64,000 nucleotides of DNA from Peptoniphilus sp. BV3C26 (GCF_000478985.1 NZ_AWXB01000069.1:45575-109574), one strand, 5' to 3'; counted from the stretch's first letter, positions 26,750 through 36,259 are shown. Translations and numbers: made by a program. Notes: generated from the sequence alone by a model not told the origin.

Positions 26750-27891
26750 AGATCTATGTCGGAAACATCAAGCTCACCGGACATCAACTTGGGTAAAAGA
26801 GTATCACGAAGTGCTGTCAAATTGCTTATTTCAGCTTGATTTGCCTTGATTTTTGCAAACATAGGAGCTGCTAAACTGTGAAATTCAGTTATTTCTTCAT
26901 CGGTAGGTACTATGAAAGGCATACCTTTAATGATTTTTGAGTTCACAGCAGTTGCGATTGATGAAGTACTTCCCATTGTCTGATAATTAAAGCATTTCAG
27001 ATAGCAATATAAGTACTCATTGATTTCTTTTTTGTCGGTTTTGAAATGAGCAATGGCTTCGTTGGTAGTCATTTCGCCGTCTGTTATTGCAATTCTGCCA
27101 ACTGTCAATTTGAAACTAAGCAAAACGGTATTGTCAGGTACGATTTTGACATTATGACGGTCAACGGCTTCTCTTGTAAGTTGTTCGGAACTTTCGCTAA
27201 TGTATAAACCACAAGTACCCATATCGGAAATAGATACCCAAGTAACATCTTTTGGATTAGTGCTAAACCATTGTGGCTCTTTTCTCGGAGGAGTTTTACC
27301 AATGGAAATATCAAAATATTCATCAGCACGATAAGTTTGTCTCAATTCGTTTGTAGTATCTACAAAACGATGACGGTATATGGCAAGCACTTGTTCAAGT
27401 AAATTATTGTTTATCGCATTGTTTAGCTCAATCTTATCGTCTATCATTTCCAAATATCGAGCAATTTTCTTTTGTTCTTCTACATCCTCTGGAATATCAA
27501 CTTCCAAACCGTTAATATCATTCCTGTTTACAGAACCAAATACTGTACCACTCTCCTTTTTAATCAAGTGTGAAACATAATATTTCATCATATAAAACAA
27601 AAAACTCTGATTCCCATTCTTCATTCTCAATGAACAAACACCACGCCCTAAGCACATATCCACCGGAGTAATATTAAGAGCTCCAACAGGTGCTCTAACG
27701 CTCATTATCACATCTCCAGCTTTTGCAAATTTTGTCATTACTGTTGTATAAGTATCAAAAGTAGGATATTTAAATCCAAATGTTCTATTTCCTTGCAAAA
27801 AAGGATAGCCATTCTTTTCTGTGTTATAGTATTCAGATTTAGGTGATTGCCCCATTGTTACATCTACAATTTCTTCAAGCTTACAATTCAT
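26746..27891 (-). CDS. hsdS: Type I restriction specificity subunit, currently full length
   Basis: From the ATG at 27891, which overlaps the hsdM stop, about 381 residues hold two target-recognition domains. TRD1 runs from CKLEEIVDVTMGQSPKSEYYN to VEEQKKIARYL. The central helix ELNNAINNNLLEQVLAIYRH carries recombination site D. TRD2 runs from YFDISIGKTPPRKEPQW to PTDEEITEFHSLA, and the tail reads LLPKLMSGELDVSDIDL. HsdS decides which bipartite DNA sequence is methylated and spared. The second half lies between sites C and D and can be exchanged by inversion. Confidence 0.92.
   Translation of the reverse strand: MNCKLEEIVDVTMGQSPKSEYYNTEKNGYPFLQGNRTFGFKYPTFDTYTTVMTKFAKAGDVIMSVRAPVGALNITPVDMCLGRGVCSLRMKNGNQSFLFYMMKYYVSHLIKKESGTVFGSVNRNDINGLEVDIPEDVEEQKKIARYLEMIDDKIELNNAINNNLLEQVLAIYRHRFVDTTNELRQTYRADEYFDISIGKTPPRKEPQWFSTNPKDVTWVSISDMGTCGLYISESSEQLTREAVDRHNVKIVPDNTVLLSFKLTVGRIAITDGEMTTNEAIAHFKTDKKEINEYLYCYLKCFNYQTMGSTSSIATAVNSKIIKGMPFIVPTDEEITEFHSLAAPMFAKIKANQAEISNLTALRDTLLPKLMSGELDVSDIDL
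27400..27423 (-). repeat. hsdS recombination site D (central helix)
   Basis: The inverted core lies inside the codons for AINNNL in the middle of hsdS. It is identical over 24 bases to the corresponding part of the N-half at site B, and inverted relative to sites A and C. Confidence 0.75.
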
Positions 27892-29413
27892 AACCAATCG
27901 CCCCCAGTTTCTTCCTGATTTCCTCTTCCAGTTCATGAGAGCGCTCAAACATATCGGAAAGTTCCGAAGTCAATCTTGTCATCTTTTCTTCAAATGGTTC
28001 TCCGTCATCCTCTTGTTCCTCAATACCTACATATCGCCCTGGGGTTAATATAAAATCCTGTTTTGCAATATCTTCTATTGTGGCAATCGCCGAAAATCCT
28101 TTTTTCTCTTCCAGTATTCCATTTTGGAAATCCTCAAAGGTTTTTGCTAATAAGTCAATATCTCCAAGGCTTCCGTCTTCTTGTATTCCTTCCGTAAAAT
28201 CTCTATGTTTTCTATCAACCATATATCCCATTTTTCTGGCGTCAATAAATAGAGTCTTTCCCTTTTGCTTTTTATTTTTAGTAATGAACCACAAGGTTAC
28301 AGGAATTGTTACACTATAAAATAACTGTGTAGGCAAAGCTACTATACCTTCAACAAGATCATCTTCTATAATCTTTCTCCTTATTTCTCCTTCTCCGGAA
28401 GATTGGGAAGATAAGGCTCCATTAGCAAGCACCAATCCAATTTTTCCATTTGGTGCTAAATGATGTATCATATGCTGTATCCATGCATAGTTTGCATTCC
28501 CAGATGGTGGTGTTCCATATTTCCACCTTACATCATCTTTTAATTTATCCGCTCCCCAATTTGAAAGATTAAATGGCGGATTCGCCATAATAAAATCTGA
28601 TTTTAATGTTTTATGAATATCGTTGAAAAATGTATCTGCATGATAGGAACCAAAATTGGCATCAATTCCTCTTATAGCCATATTCATTTTCGCCATCTTC
28701 CATGTATCTGCATTAGATTCCTGTCCATAAACAGAAATATTACCTCTATTGTCACTATGAGCCTGTACAAACTTTTCACTTTGCACAAACATACCGCCAC
28801 TGCCACAGCAAGGATCATATACACGGCAATTATTAAACGGCTTTAAAATAGCAACAATAGTCTTAACAATACTTGATGGTGTATAAAACTCGCCACCTTT
28901 AGTTCCCTCATAGGCTGCAAACTGAGCAATGCAATATTCATAAGTTCTCCCAAGTAAATCTTTACTTGCTTCAGTTCCATCCATTTTTACTTCATTAGTG
29001 AATAAATCAACAACTTCGCCAAGTACTCTTTTATCTAAATCTGGGCTGGCATAGTTCTTAGGCAAAACATTTTTTAAACTCGCATTTTCTTTTTCGATTG
29101 CCCTCATTGCTTCATCAATTACTGTACCAATTTCAGGTGTGTGTGCAGCAGAAGAAATCTTGCTCCAACGAGCTTCTTCCGGTACAAAGAAAATATTTTC
29201 TTCTGCATATGCATCCCTATCGTTTTCAAAACCATCACCTTCTTTTAGAAGTCCCTCATAGCGTTTTTCAAAGGCGCTGGATATATATCGGAGAAAAATA
29301 AGTCCAACAATTACTTTTCTATATTCAGCAGCAGGAATATGTCCCCAAAGAACACAAGCTGCGTCCCAAATTTGTTTTTCAAAACCGATATTTGCATTGT
29401 TTTTCCCAGCCAT
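27881..29413 (-). CDS. hsdM: Type I DNA methyltransferase M subunit
   Basis: This 510-residue N6-adenine methyltransferase has the HsdM N-terminal helical domain, GGEFYTPSSIV near residue 172, SAM-binding motif DPCCGSGGMF near 198 and catalytic NPPFN near 278. With HsdS it forms the methylase, and with HsdR the restriction enzyme. It starts 3 bases after the small XRE regulator and overlaps hsdS by 11 bases, so regulator-hsdM-hsdS form one transcription unit. Confidence 0.95.
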   Translation of the reverse strand: MAGKNNANIGFEKQIWDAACVLWGHIPAAEYRKVIVGLIFLRYISSAFEKRYEGLLKEGDGFENDRDAYAEENIFFVPEEARWSKISSAAHTPEIGTVIDEAMRAIEKENASLKNVLPKNYASPDLDKRVLGEVVDLFTNEVKMDGTEASKDLLGRTYEYCIAQFAAYEGTKGGEFYTPSSIVKTIVAILKPFNNCRVYDPCCGSGGMFVQSEKFVQAHSDNRGNISVYGQESNADTWKMAKMNMAIRGIDANFGSYHADTFFNDIHKTLKSDFIMANPPFNLSNWGADKLKDDVRWKYGTPPSGNANYAWIQHMIHHLAPNGKIGLVLANGALSSQSSGEGEIRRKIIEDDLVEGIVALPTQLFYSVTIPVTLWFITKNKKQKGKTLFIDARKMGYMVDRKHRDFTEGIQEDGSLGDIDLLAKTFEDFQNGILEEKKGFSAIATIEDIAKQDFILTPGRYVGIEEQEDDGEPFEEKMTRLTSELSDMFERSHELEEEIRKKLGAIGYEL

Positions 29414-29416
29414 TAT

Positions 29417-29626
29417 TTATTCACCATCCTCTTCAAATTCCATAATATCGTCTAATGTACAATTCAAAGCCTTGCAAATCTTCCCTAAAACTTCGACCGT
29501 TACATTATCATTCTTGTTAAGCTTGTTGATAGTATATGTACTAACTCCAGCTATGTGAGCTAATTCTTTCTTTTTCATATCCCTATCCAATAAAATATGC
29601 CATAGCTTTTTATAATTAGCTTTCAT
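29417..29626 (-). CDS. Small XRE-type regulator heading the hsdMS operon
   Basis: This 69-residue protein is little more than a helix-turn-helix: ELAHIAGVSTYTINKLNKND with a C-terminal Cro/CI-type extension (LGKICKALNCTLDDIMEF). It is the first gene of the hsdM-hsdS operon and resembles controller proteins of restriction systems in size and place. Direct repeats of CTAAATAtGG type around its own -10 are possible operators. Autoregulation is inferred. Confidence 0.82.
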   Translation of the reverse strand: MKANYKKLWHILLDRDMKKKELAHIAGVSTYTINKLNKNDNVTVEVLGKICKALNCTLDDIMEFEEDGE

Positions 29627-29658
29627 TAAATTTCCTCACTTTCTATGAGTCCCCCAAA

Positions 29659-29687
29659 CCTAATTTAGAACATTATACCATATTTAG
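29659..29687 (-). promoter_or_regulatory. Promoter with flanking direct repeats ahead of the hsd operon
   Basis: On the minus strand CTAAATATGG and CTAAATTAGG, 19 bases apart, flank the -10 TATAAT (29677-29672). The spacing suits operator sites for the small XRE protein just downstream. No good -35 is visible. Confidence 0.5.
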
Positions 29688-29817
29688 GCACTCAAATATA
29701 GCGTTCTCTCTATTTTAATTTTAGATTTTATAAATTTCTATATTTTTCCAACATAAATATACGAACTCATAAAATACAAGAAGTCGGCGTCGTCATAAGA
29801 CCACACCGACCATAAGC

Positions 29818-31278
29818 TTATCTCTCAACTTCTTTGCTTGCTTCTTTCTTTTCTTTTAGCTTTTCCTTATCTTCAGCCTGATGCCTTTTAATTGCTCCAA
29901 TAATGGATCTCTTTTTCTCCTCCGTTTTATCCCTGCCAAGATAATCATCCATATTATTTTTCAGATGCTTCAATTCCTCATACTGTGCTGCTAATGAATT
30001 GTGCTTCTTGATTATTTCCTCTTGTTTAGTTTGTAAATCCTTAGAATGCTCATTCAGCTTTTTGAACAAATTTTTACTTGATTTTGTCTTTAACTCTCCT
30101 GCTACAACATGTCTCAAGTGCGGAAATTGCTTAAGAAAAATATCTATTTCTTCATAAGACTTCTGATAGGCTTCCACATCTTTTCGGTTCATCATCATAT
30201 AAATCTTATCGTTTGGATTTTTTCGGTAGCCTTCATAATGTTCTCGCTTGCTGATGCAGATTTGAATATGCTTTACTACTTCCTTTATCCTTTTTTGTTC
30301 CAATGACAGCTTATCAAATTCTCGTTTCAAGTCATTCTTTTCGATGGAAATTCGGCTGATGCCACGCTCCAATTCTTCCATTGAGTCAAACCCTTTATTC
30401 CTGATTTCAACAAGCGTAGAAGCCGCTGTTTTAAGATTGTGTTTCGTTGCCCAGTGTTCATAGCCTTTGCTTGACTTTGCCTTTTCATTGTTTTTAATGT
30501 CTATGATATTTCCAATTTCTTTTTCTTTATTCAGGATCCTATCTTTAATTCTTTCTTCGGTATAATTCACTCCAATGGTCTTTGTTCTGGTAAATCTTTG
30601 CTGATTTTTACTTTTAAAAGCTATATGCTTACCATATTTTATTTCATAGCCATAGCTCTCCATTTTAGATAAAAAGTCTTGCCAGTTGATGGACTGTTTT
30701 ATAGTTCTATCAATATCAAACTGAAGCCTTGATTTATAGCTACTTCCTTTTTTATCTTCATTCCAGTCGTACCAATTTACATATTTTCTTCGCCAGATAT
30801 CGTTGATTTCCCTTTGTGTTTCTTGGTCAATGACAAATAAATTATGCTCCTTGCAAAGTCTGTCGCTTTGATTTCTGATGTTCATATAGGAGCCGTAATA
30901 GGAATGGTACACCTTCCCATCATCCACATCTATGGAATTAAAAATGATGTGATTGTGTATATGGTCTTTGTCTATATGTGTCGCTAAAACATACTCATAT
31001 TTCCCGCCTAAAATCTTTTCACAAAGTTCAATTCCTACCTAATGAGCTTCTTCAAAACTCACTTCTTCCGGTACAAATGATTGAATTAAATGATGAGCTA
31101 AAGTTTTAGTTCTTGAGTTAAACTGCTTTTTAGTAAGCTCAAATTCCTTATGAGCGTTTTCTCTGCTGCATAGATGCGTTGTAACATAGATTTCATCATC
31201 GGTTTTATCTCCGTTACAGATATAGTCTATCGCCTTTTTCAGTGTTGTTTTAATCGGGTGTATCTTCGTAACCGCCAT
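29818..31278 (-). pseudogene. Mobilization relaxase (MOBP-like) interrupted by an in-frame TAG
   Basis: The frame starts with MAVTKIHPIKTTLKKAIDYI and runs to EEVSFEEAH, then meets TAG at 31041-31039. It continues in the same frame with VGIELCEKILGGKYEYVLA and the metal-binding histidine motif HIDKDHIHNH, then a long coiled-coil tail (about residues 200-480). Relaxases of this family read AHE at the stop position, so GAG to TAG is the simplest explanation. The protein would nick oriT and lead DNA transfer. Unless the amber codon is read through, the relaxase is inactive, because the stop precedes the histidines. Confidence 0.85.
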
Positions 31279-31658
31279 CAGCCAATCACCTCATTGATGA
31301 TATAGTCGGAAACTTTTTCTCTAAATTCTGACAAAAAAAGTAGTTCGCCTTGCAAGGCTTTCTTGATACTTTCAATATCCTCTTTGTAAATAACACCTGT
31401 GCTGTTTACCATTTTTGCGATCTGATTTAGGTTTGCTGAGTTACGACTTACAAGGGAAGAAAGCTCTCTCAGTTCTTTTCTAAACTCACCGGATAAATCA
31501 ATGCTGATAATTCTATTCTTGAAAATACTATCTCTATAAAACTCTCTTTTGCTCTTAAAATTGGTCAAAGCAAATCTTCTGTTAAGTTCTTTCATATCAT
31601 CTTCATTTATCATAAAATGAACAGTGTAATTATTTTTTCGATTAACACTCTTTGACAT
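31278..31658 (-). CDS. mobC: MobC-like relaxosome accessory protein
   Basis: This 126-residue protein has a ribbon-helix-helix-like start (NYTVHFMINEDDMKELNRRF) and the MobC motif LSSLVSRNSANLNQIAKMVN followed by a helical tail. MobC proteins help the relaxase open oriT. It overlaps the relaxase start by one base, the usual order. The family call is confident; activity depends on the relaxase, which is broken here. Confidence 0.85.
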   Translation of the reverse strand: MSKSVNRKNNYTVHFMINEDDMKELNRRFALTNFKSKREFYRDSIFKNRIISIDLSGEFRKELRELSSLVSRNSANLNQIAKMVNSTGVIYKEDIESIKKALQGELLFLSEFREKVSDYIINEVIG

Positions 31659-31968
31659 TTTTCATCACTCCTTTCTTCTTCGGAGTCTTAGGGTTCTCCC
31701 TAAATATTTCAAATTTGAGTTGTCAAATTTCAAGCCTACTTTTTGGGTGTGGTCAGAAAGTATATGCTTGCTATCTCACTGAAAATAATGCTTTTACTAA
31801 TAAGCTCTTATGACTATCACAGAAAAGACATATGAACCGCTATAATCAATTTATCTAAGAAATCATGTTTTTTCCTTTTCTACAAAAGTTTAAAAGTTGT
31901 CGCTACCACTACCCCGCTACCTTTTATGCCTGGTAGCAAAGTAGCGGTAGCGGACTTTTTCAAAACTC
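31659..31968. other. Gene-free gap with a large imperfect hairpin (oriT or terminator candidate at 31899-31955)
   Basis: No coding frame is supported. At 31899-31921 and 31932-31955 two GC-rich arms built from GCTACC/GGTAGC units face each other around a 10-base loop. This stands out from the AT-rich background. It lies just after the vapE stop and upstream of mobC, where mobilizable elements keep oriT, but a terminator is equally possible because a CTTTTT run follows on the plus strand. Confidence 0.45.
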
Positions 31969-33359
31969 TTAGAATGGTATATCTTCAGCATTAACCTCCA
32001 CAAAATCTGTATTAATATTTCGTTTATAAAACTTCTTGCTAACCCGAACCACTCCGTCAATTCTTACCTTCTTACTTTTTACAGATGGTTCAAGTCTCCA
32101 TTCATCTATCATCTCGTTTGCCATTAGTTCTGAAAACACTTTTTCATTTGTTTCAGGATACCTGCTCGTAAACTCGGCAGAACACAACAAATTCGGTGTA
32201 TCGGACTTTGTAGTTTTCCATTCCATGAAGTCAAAGAAGTTTTGGACATGCCTGTTATCGCTCTTATGTGTTTGAATAACAAAATCCAAATCTGAACGCA
32301 ACTCTTTCGGCAAATAGAAATCATGAAGTTTATTTTCATAAAGATAGACAGCTTCTGCAATCGCCCCTTCAAAATCCTGTTTTATGATTTCCTCATGTTC
32401 TTTTCTTGTGATAGTTTCCAATACTGGATATTTTTCAGGATCATACATTAACGGAATTTGTATATTTTCAGCATTAACCTTTACGGGTAAATACCTTCTT
32501 TCTCCTGAAAAATCTCCTAAAAATGTTGCATCATTTGTAGTCGCAATCAGTATGCAGGTTCGTTTTACATCTGTTGAAAATCGTTCATATGGAAGTCTTA
32601 CTGTACTTGTCCTTGCAGATATAAACAACTTAGCTTCATCAGCACTTTTTGCATTTCTAAGAGCGACAAATTCTTCAAGCTCAACAACAATCTTTCCCAC
32701 CAAATTACTGATGGCATCTTTCCCTTTTATATTGTTTAGCGAGCAATACCATTCGGGAAACAGTGCCAGTTTTTCAATAAATGAAGTTTTTCCAACACCC
32801 TGCACCCCCGTAAGAACCATCAGTTCATCAAACTTACATCCGGGATTAAACGCTCTTTTTACCATGCCGACCAAAATATGTTGCATAATCCAGGAATTTA
32901 ATTTTGTATCCTCTGCTCCAAGATATTTCGGTAGCAGTTTTGAAATATATTCTTGCCCGTCGTAGTGTAACGATTCCATATACATCGCCGGTAAATTGAT
33001 TGACCTCTTGTGAGCAACAAAGAGAACTGCATCTTCCATACGATTTTAGAGTACTTAATTCCAAATTCTCTTTCGATTTCAACTCCAATGATATTTGTCA
33101 TATGGTCATTCCATTTTCGTATTTCTAAATCAGTGCTTTTTTCGCCTTTTAACTTTCCGTAAAAACAAATAGTTCGACTGCAAGTGTCAAAGAAAATATA
33201 TCCTGATAAAATATCTTGTTCTTTACAAAAACAGGGATTCACTAACACAGTTATGAGATTGGTTGCTGTACTTTTGACTTGTCCTTTTTCTGTGATTGCA
33301 AGCTCACGATCTACATAATCGCTAAGCTCCACATCATCAAATTTAAGCCAATTATTCAA
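31969..33359 (-). pseudogene. VapE-family replication helicase/ATPase, frameshifted
   Basis: A TTG start at 33359 after AAAGGAGG opens NNWLKFDDVELSDYVDREL and runs to EREFGIKYSKIV. The expected continuation EDAVLFVAHKRSINLPAMYM, the P-loop TGVQGVGKTSF and IATTNDATFLGDFSGERRY lie in another frame from 33039 on. One added base at about 33042 would join them. The family (virulence-associated E) is a superfamily-3-like helicase used for replication by mobile elements. It pairs with the primase-like gene just upstream. As read, the ATPase part lacks its N-terminal domain. Confidence 0.8.
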
Positions 33360-34284
33360 GCAAATACCCTCCTTTACTTCTGTGATAGTTATAATCCCAA
33401 TACCTCTTATTTCCTCCCTGTATCACTTTTGAAATACTGTCTTCCAAGTATTTCAGATATCCTTTTTCCGTTCTTCTTTTGCTGCGATCGCCAATGCGAT
33501 TAAGTGCAGATTTCAAAAATAATTCTTTCATCATTTCTGCATTTCCATGAGTAAAACTGTTTAGAAAAAGAAGTAACGAAAAGTCATCTTTACTGGCATC
33601 TCCGCTGGTGTATGAGCCTTCAAACAATGCTCTTACCATTGCGTTATACCTGCACATCATTTCTATAACCGTATTACTGTCAGGAACACATTCAGCTGCT
33701 TCCTGATACTTTCTAATAATTTCTCTAACACTTCTTTTGGGTGAAAATAGCTTGTAGTATTTATCCAACTCCTTTTGTTTCAAAAGAACTTTTTCTGCAA
33801 TAAAATCATTAAATTTATAGATATTACTGGTCATGGCAATACATCTGTTTTCTTGATACATCTCCACTTTTTCAAGTTGGTTATTAAAGTTCTTTTCTAT
33901 TTCTCCCTTTGCAAAAATGTGTATTCCCATTCCCGATTGTGAAATTTCTACATAAGTACCATTGAAGTCATTTATAAACATATCCTGCTTTTTATTATCT
34001 ACACTGTCCAAGTCGATACACACAAACGGATCATCCCTGCTTAACACAAAAGACAATCCGTCACAACTACTACTTTCTATATTATTAACTGCTGTTTCAA
34101 AATCTCCCCATTGTTCTTTATTATTCCAGTCATCAGATTTTAAGGTAATCGGACTTACAGGAAGCTTCAGTATTTTTTCCTTCCCTTTCAAATCCTGTTT
34201 TCTGATTTTCTTAAACCATAACCACTGTTTGTATTCTCTTAATTCCATTGGAATATTTCGCAAGTAATTTTCCTTGTTAATCAT
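33352..34284 (-). CDS. Prim-pol-like replication protein of element 1
   Basis: This protein has about 310 residues. The N-terminal half shows the small primase/polymerase pattern of mobile elements: YLRNIPMELREYKQWLWFKK, then FVLSRDDPFVCIDLDSVD with an Asp-x-Asp pair, and GTYVEISQSGMGIHIFAKG. The C-terminal half is helical. The start at 34284 follows GGAGGTTACG. It overlaps the start of the VapE-like gene, and the two likely act together in replication of the excised element. The family is recognised by pattern; enzymatic activity is not shown. Confidence 0.75.
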   Translation of the reverse strand: MINKENYLRNIPMELREYKQWLWFKKIRKQDLKGKEKILKLPVSPITLKSDDWNNKEQWGDFETAVNNIESSSCDGLSFVLSRDDPFVCIDLDSVDNKKQDMFINDFNGTYVEISQSGMGIHIFAKGEIEKNFNNQLEKVEMYQENRCIAMTSNIYKFNDFIAEKVLLKQKELDKYYKLFSPKRSVREIIRKYQEAAECVPDSNTVIEMMCRYNAMVRALFEGSYTSGDASKDDFSLLLFLNSFTHGNAEMMKELFLKSALNRIGDRSKRRTEKGYLKYLEDSISKVIQGGNKRYWDYNYHRSKGGYLLE

Positions 34285-34390
34285 CGTAACCTCCAATCTT
34301 TATATTGCTGATGGAAGTACAATCTGATAAAATAATCTTGTCAGGGATGAAATACCAAGTTGTACTTTCATCTTGCCTTTAGTCATTTGG

Positions 34391-34840
34391 CTAAAGGCTT
34401 TTTTCTTGTATTGCCACCTCTATTATTTCAGTAATCATTTTCAATTCATGCCTATAACTCGCATCCAATTCTCCATATTGCTCCACTCGTTTCAGTTCCG
34501 ATAGAATTTCCTGTAACTCATTTTTACAACTGTCTATGACATTTCTTGTAGCAAATATCTTTACCGGAGCATCAAGGATTGCATTGGTCATATAATCCTG
34601 TCTGCTGAGTCCGGACATCGCAATCTTTTTGAAAATAAGCTCCCTATCTTTTCGATTTGTTCTGAATGCTATGGTTACATCCTTTTTCCTGTGATTAGCA
34701 AATCTCTTACCTTTGTCTCGTTCCTTTTGTTTTCTTTCCTCTTCCAAAGCTTGCCATTCTTCTTTACTCAGCAAGTTTTGTGGCTTTTTCTTTTTACGAT
34801 TAACCGCTTCATCATAGTTTGGAAATTTCGGTGCTTTCAC
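34391..34840 (-). CDS. MobC-like/RHH small protein next to the integrase
   Basis: The 149-residue protein begins with a very basic region (NRKKKKPQNLLSKEEW, then KRFANHRKKDVTIAFRTN). A ribbon-helix-helix-like segment IAFRTNRKDRELIFKKIAMSGLSRQDYM follows, then a helical tail. This layout recalls plasmid mobilization MobC-type DNA-binding proteins. A GTG start at 34840 follows GGAGGGAG. It overlaps the integrase by 29 bases. The exact role is uncertain. Confidence 0.65.
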   Translation of the reverse strand: MKAPKFPNYDEAVNRKKKKPQNLLSKEEWQALEEERKQKERDKGKRFANHRKKDVTIAFRTNRKDRELIFKKIAMSGLSRQDYMTNAILDAPVKIFATRNVIDSCKNELQEILSELKRVEQYGELDASYRHELKMITEIIEVAIQEKSL

Positions 34841-35915
34841 TATACTCTCCCTCCTTGTCCAATTTATCAGCCATATCCACCTGTTTATTGGGGAACATAT
34901 GGCTGTAATCCATCAACACCTTTATGCTTTCATGTCCTGTTCTCGCTGCAATGTCAACAGGTGTAAAACCCATTTCTATAAGCAGCGATATATGGCTGTG
35001 TCTCAATGCGTGAAGCTTGATTTTCTTAACTTTCGACTTTTTTATTCCTCGCTCCATTTCCTTATTGAAATATGTTTTGCATTTTGGAAAGATTTGTTCA
35101 TCTTCCGAAAAATATTCAATTTTCAGGAAATAGTCTTTAAGTTCCCTGATTAAAAAATCAGGAAGCATAATTGTTCTTTTGCTTTTCGGTGTTTTCGGAT
35201 CGGTAATAACTTCTTCTCCGTTAATTCTCTGTGCTGGTTTACTTATCCTCATTGTCTTTTTATCAAAGTCAAAATCAGCTTTTGTTAATGCTCTAAGTTC
35301 ACCTAATCGAATACCTGTCCAATATAGAATTTCAAAAGCATAAAATGAAATATCCTTGTCCTTAACAGCTTCTATAAACTGTAGGTATTCCTCTTTTGTC
35401 CAAAATTCCACTTCCTCATCGCTTCTTTGCTTTCCTATTCGCCCTGTTACTTTGCACGGATTTTGCCTTAATCCATAATACTTGACTGCATGGTTGAACA
35501 TACAACTAAGCTGTGCGTGAATGGATTTAAGATAGGTTGGCTTATAGGCTTCTCCTTCCGCATTTTCAATGTTTAAGAGTACATTATGCCACTTCTTTAC
35601 TACAACCGGCTTAATTTCACTCATTTTCATACCGCTGAAAAACAATAAAATCTTTGTTCTTATCATATGTTCTTTTATCATCCAAGTATTTAACCTTATT
35701 GTGCCTATGACATCAGCCTTATAGAGTTCAAAATAATCTTCAAAGAACATATTGAGTGAACCGGACATCTTTACCGTGAAATTTTTCTCGTAAGTAATTG
35801 CCTCTTTCTTCGTTTCAAAGCCTCTTTTCAGCTTTTTTCTGCTCTGTCCGTCCCAATCCTTATAATAGAATGAAGCGAACCATTTCCCGCTTTTTTCGTC
35901 CTTATATGCAGGCAT
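34812..35915 (-). CDS. int: Tyrosine integrase of element 1
   Basis: The 367-residue Tn916/phage-type integrase has an AP2-like arm-binding N-terminus (EKSGKWFASFYYKDWDGQ), a SAM-like core and a catalytic domain: TGIRLGELRALT (Arg), HALRHSHISLL (His-x-x-Arg), TGHESIKVLMDYSHMF (His and Tyr). It follows the excisionase-like gene directly, with overlapping stop and start. It is the only candidate to act on the guaA-tail sites at 18725 and 37984 for element 1. The N-terminal domain probably binds the AGTATC arm sites. Confidence 0.92.
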   Translation of the reverse strand: MPAYKDEKSGKWFASFYYKDWDGQSRKKLKRGFETKKEAITYEKNFTVKMSGSLNMFFEDYFELYKADVIGTIRLNTWMIKEHMIRTKILLFFSGMKMSEIKPVVVKKWHNVLLNIENAEGEAYKPTYLKSIHAQLSCMFNHAVKYYGLRQNPCKVTGRIGKQRSDEEVEFWTKEEYLQFIEAVKDKDISFYAFEILYWTGIRLGELRALTKADFDFDKKTMRISKPAQRINGEEVITDPKTPKSKRTIMLPDFLIRELKDYFLKIEYFSEDEQIFPKCKTYFNKEMERGIKKSKVKKIKLHALRHSHISLLIEMGFTPVDIAARTGHESIKVLMDYSHMFPNKQVDMADKLDKEGEYSESTEISKL

Positions 35916-36100
35916 TATTTTCCCTCCTTCGCTTTGTAGATTTGTTCCATAAAATATTTCTTATTGATTCTTCCCCTAAGGACAAGAAAGCCGTGTTCAG
36001 CAAGCTGCTTATTCATATCTCGGATGATTTTATAAGCTTGTTGCTGCGATATATTTAGTAAATCGGCAACTTCATTTGAAGTAAGAAATAATTTCTCCAT
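35915..36100 (-). CDS. Excisionase-like helix-turn-helix protein
   Basis: The 61-residue protein, FLTSNEVADLLNISQQQAYKIIRDMN followed by LAEHGFLVLRGRINKKYF, is a winged MerR/Xis-type domain. The start at 36100 follows AGGAGG. Its stop overlaps the integrase start, as with excisionases. A close relative occupies the same functional place in element 2 at 40431. Confidence 0.78.
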   Translation of the reverse strand: MEKLFLTSNEVADLLNISQQQAYKIIRDMNKQLAEHGFLVLRGRINKKYFMEQIYKAKEGK

Positions 36101-36122
36101 CGGACTTTCCTCCTTTCTTTTC

Positions 36123-36259
36123 AGAAACATATTTGTTTCTATTTCTATTTTAGATTACAAGTATCTTTTTTGTTTCTGTCAATACTTTTTTCTAAATTTT
36201 ATTTTTCTATTGTATTTTGCCTATTTTAGATTATATTATTAAAGAGAAACAAATTTGCT
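36123..36259. promoter_or_regulatory. Divergent control region with AGAAACA operators
   Basis: AGAAACATATTTGTTTCT (36123-36140) is a near-perfect palindrome. The half-site recurs as TTTGTTTCT near 36169 and AGAAACAAATTTG near 36245. CTATTTTAGATTA occurs twice (36145 and 36221). The region lies between the excisionase/integrase genes and the repressor, so these are likely repressor operators. Confidence 0.6.
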
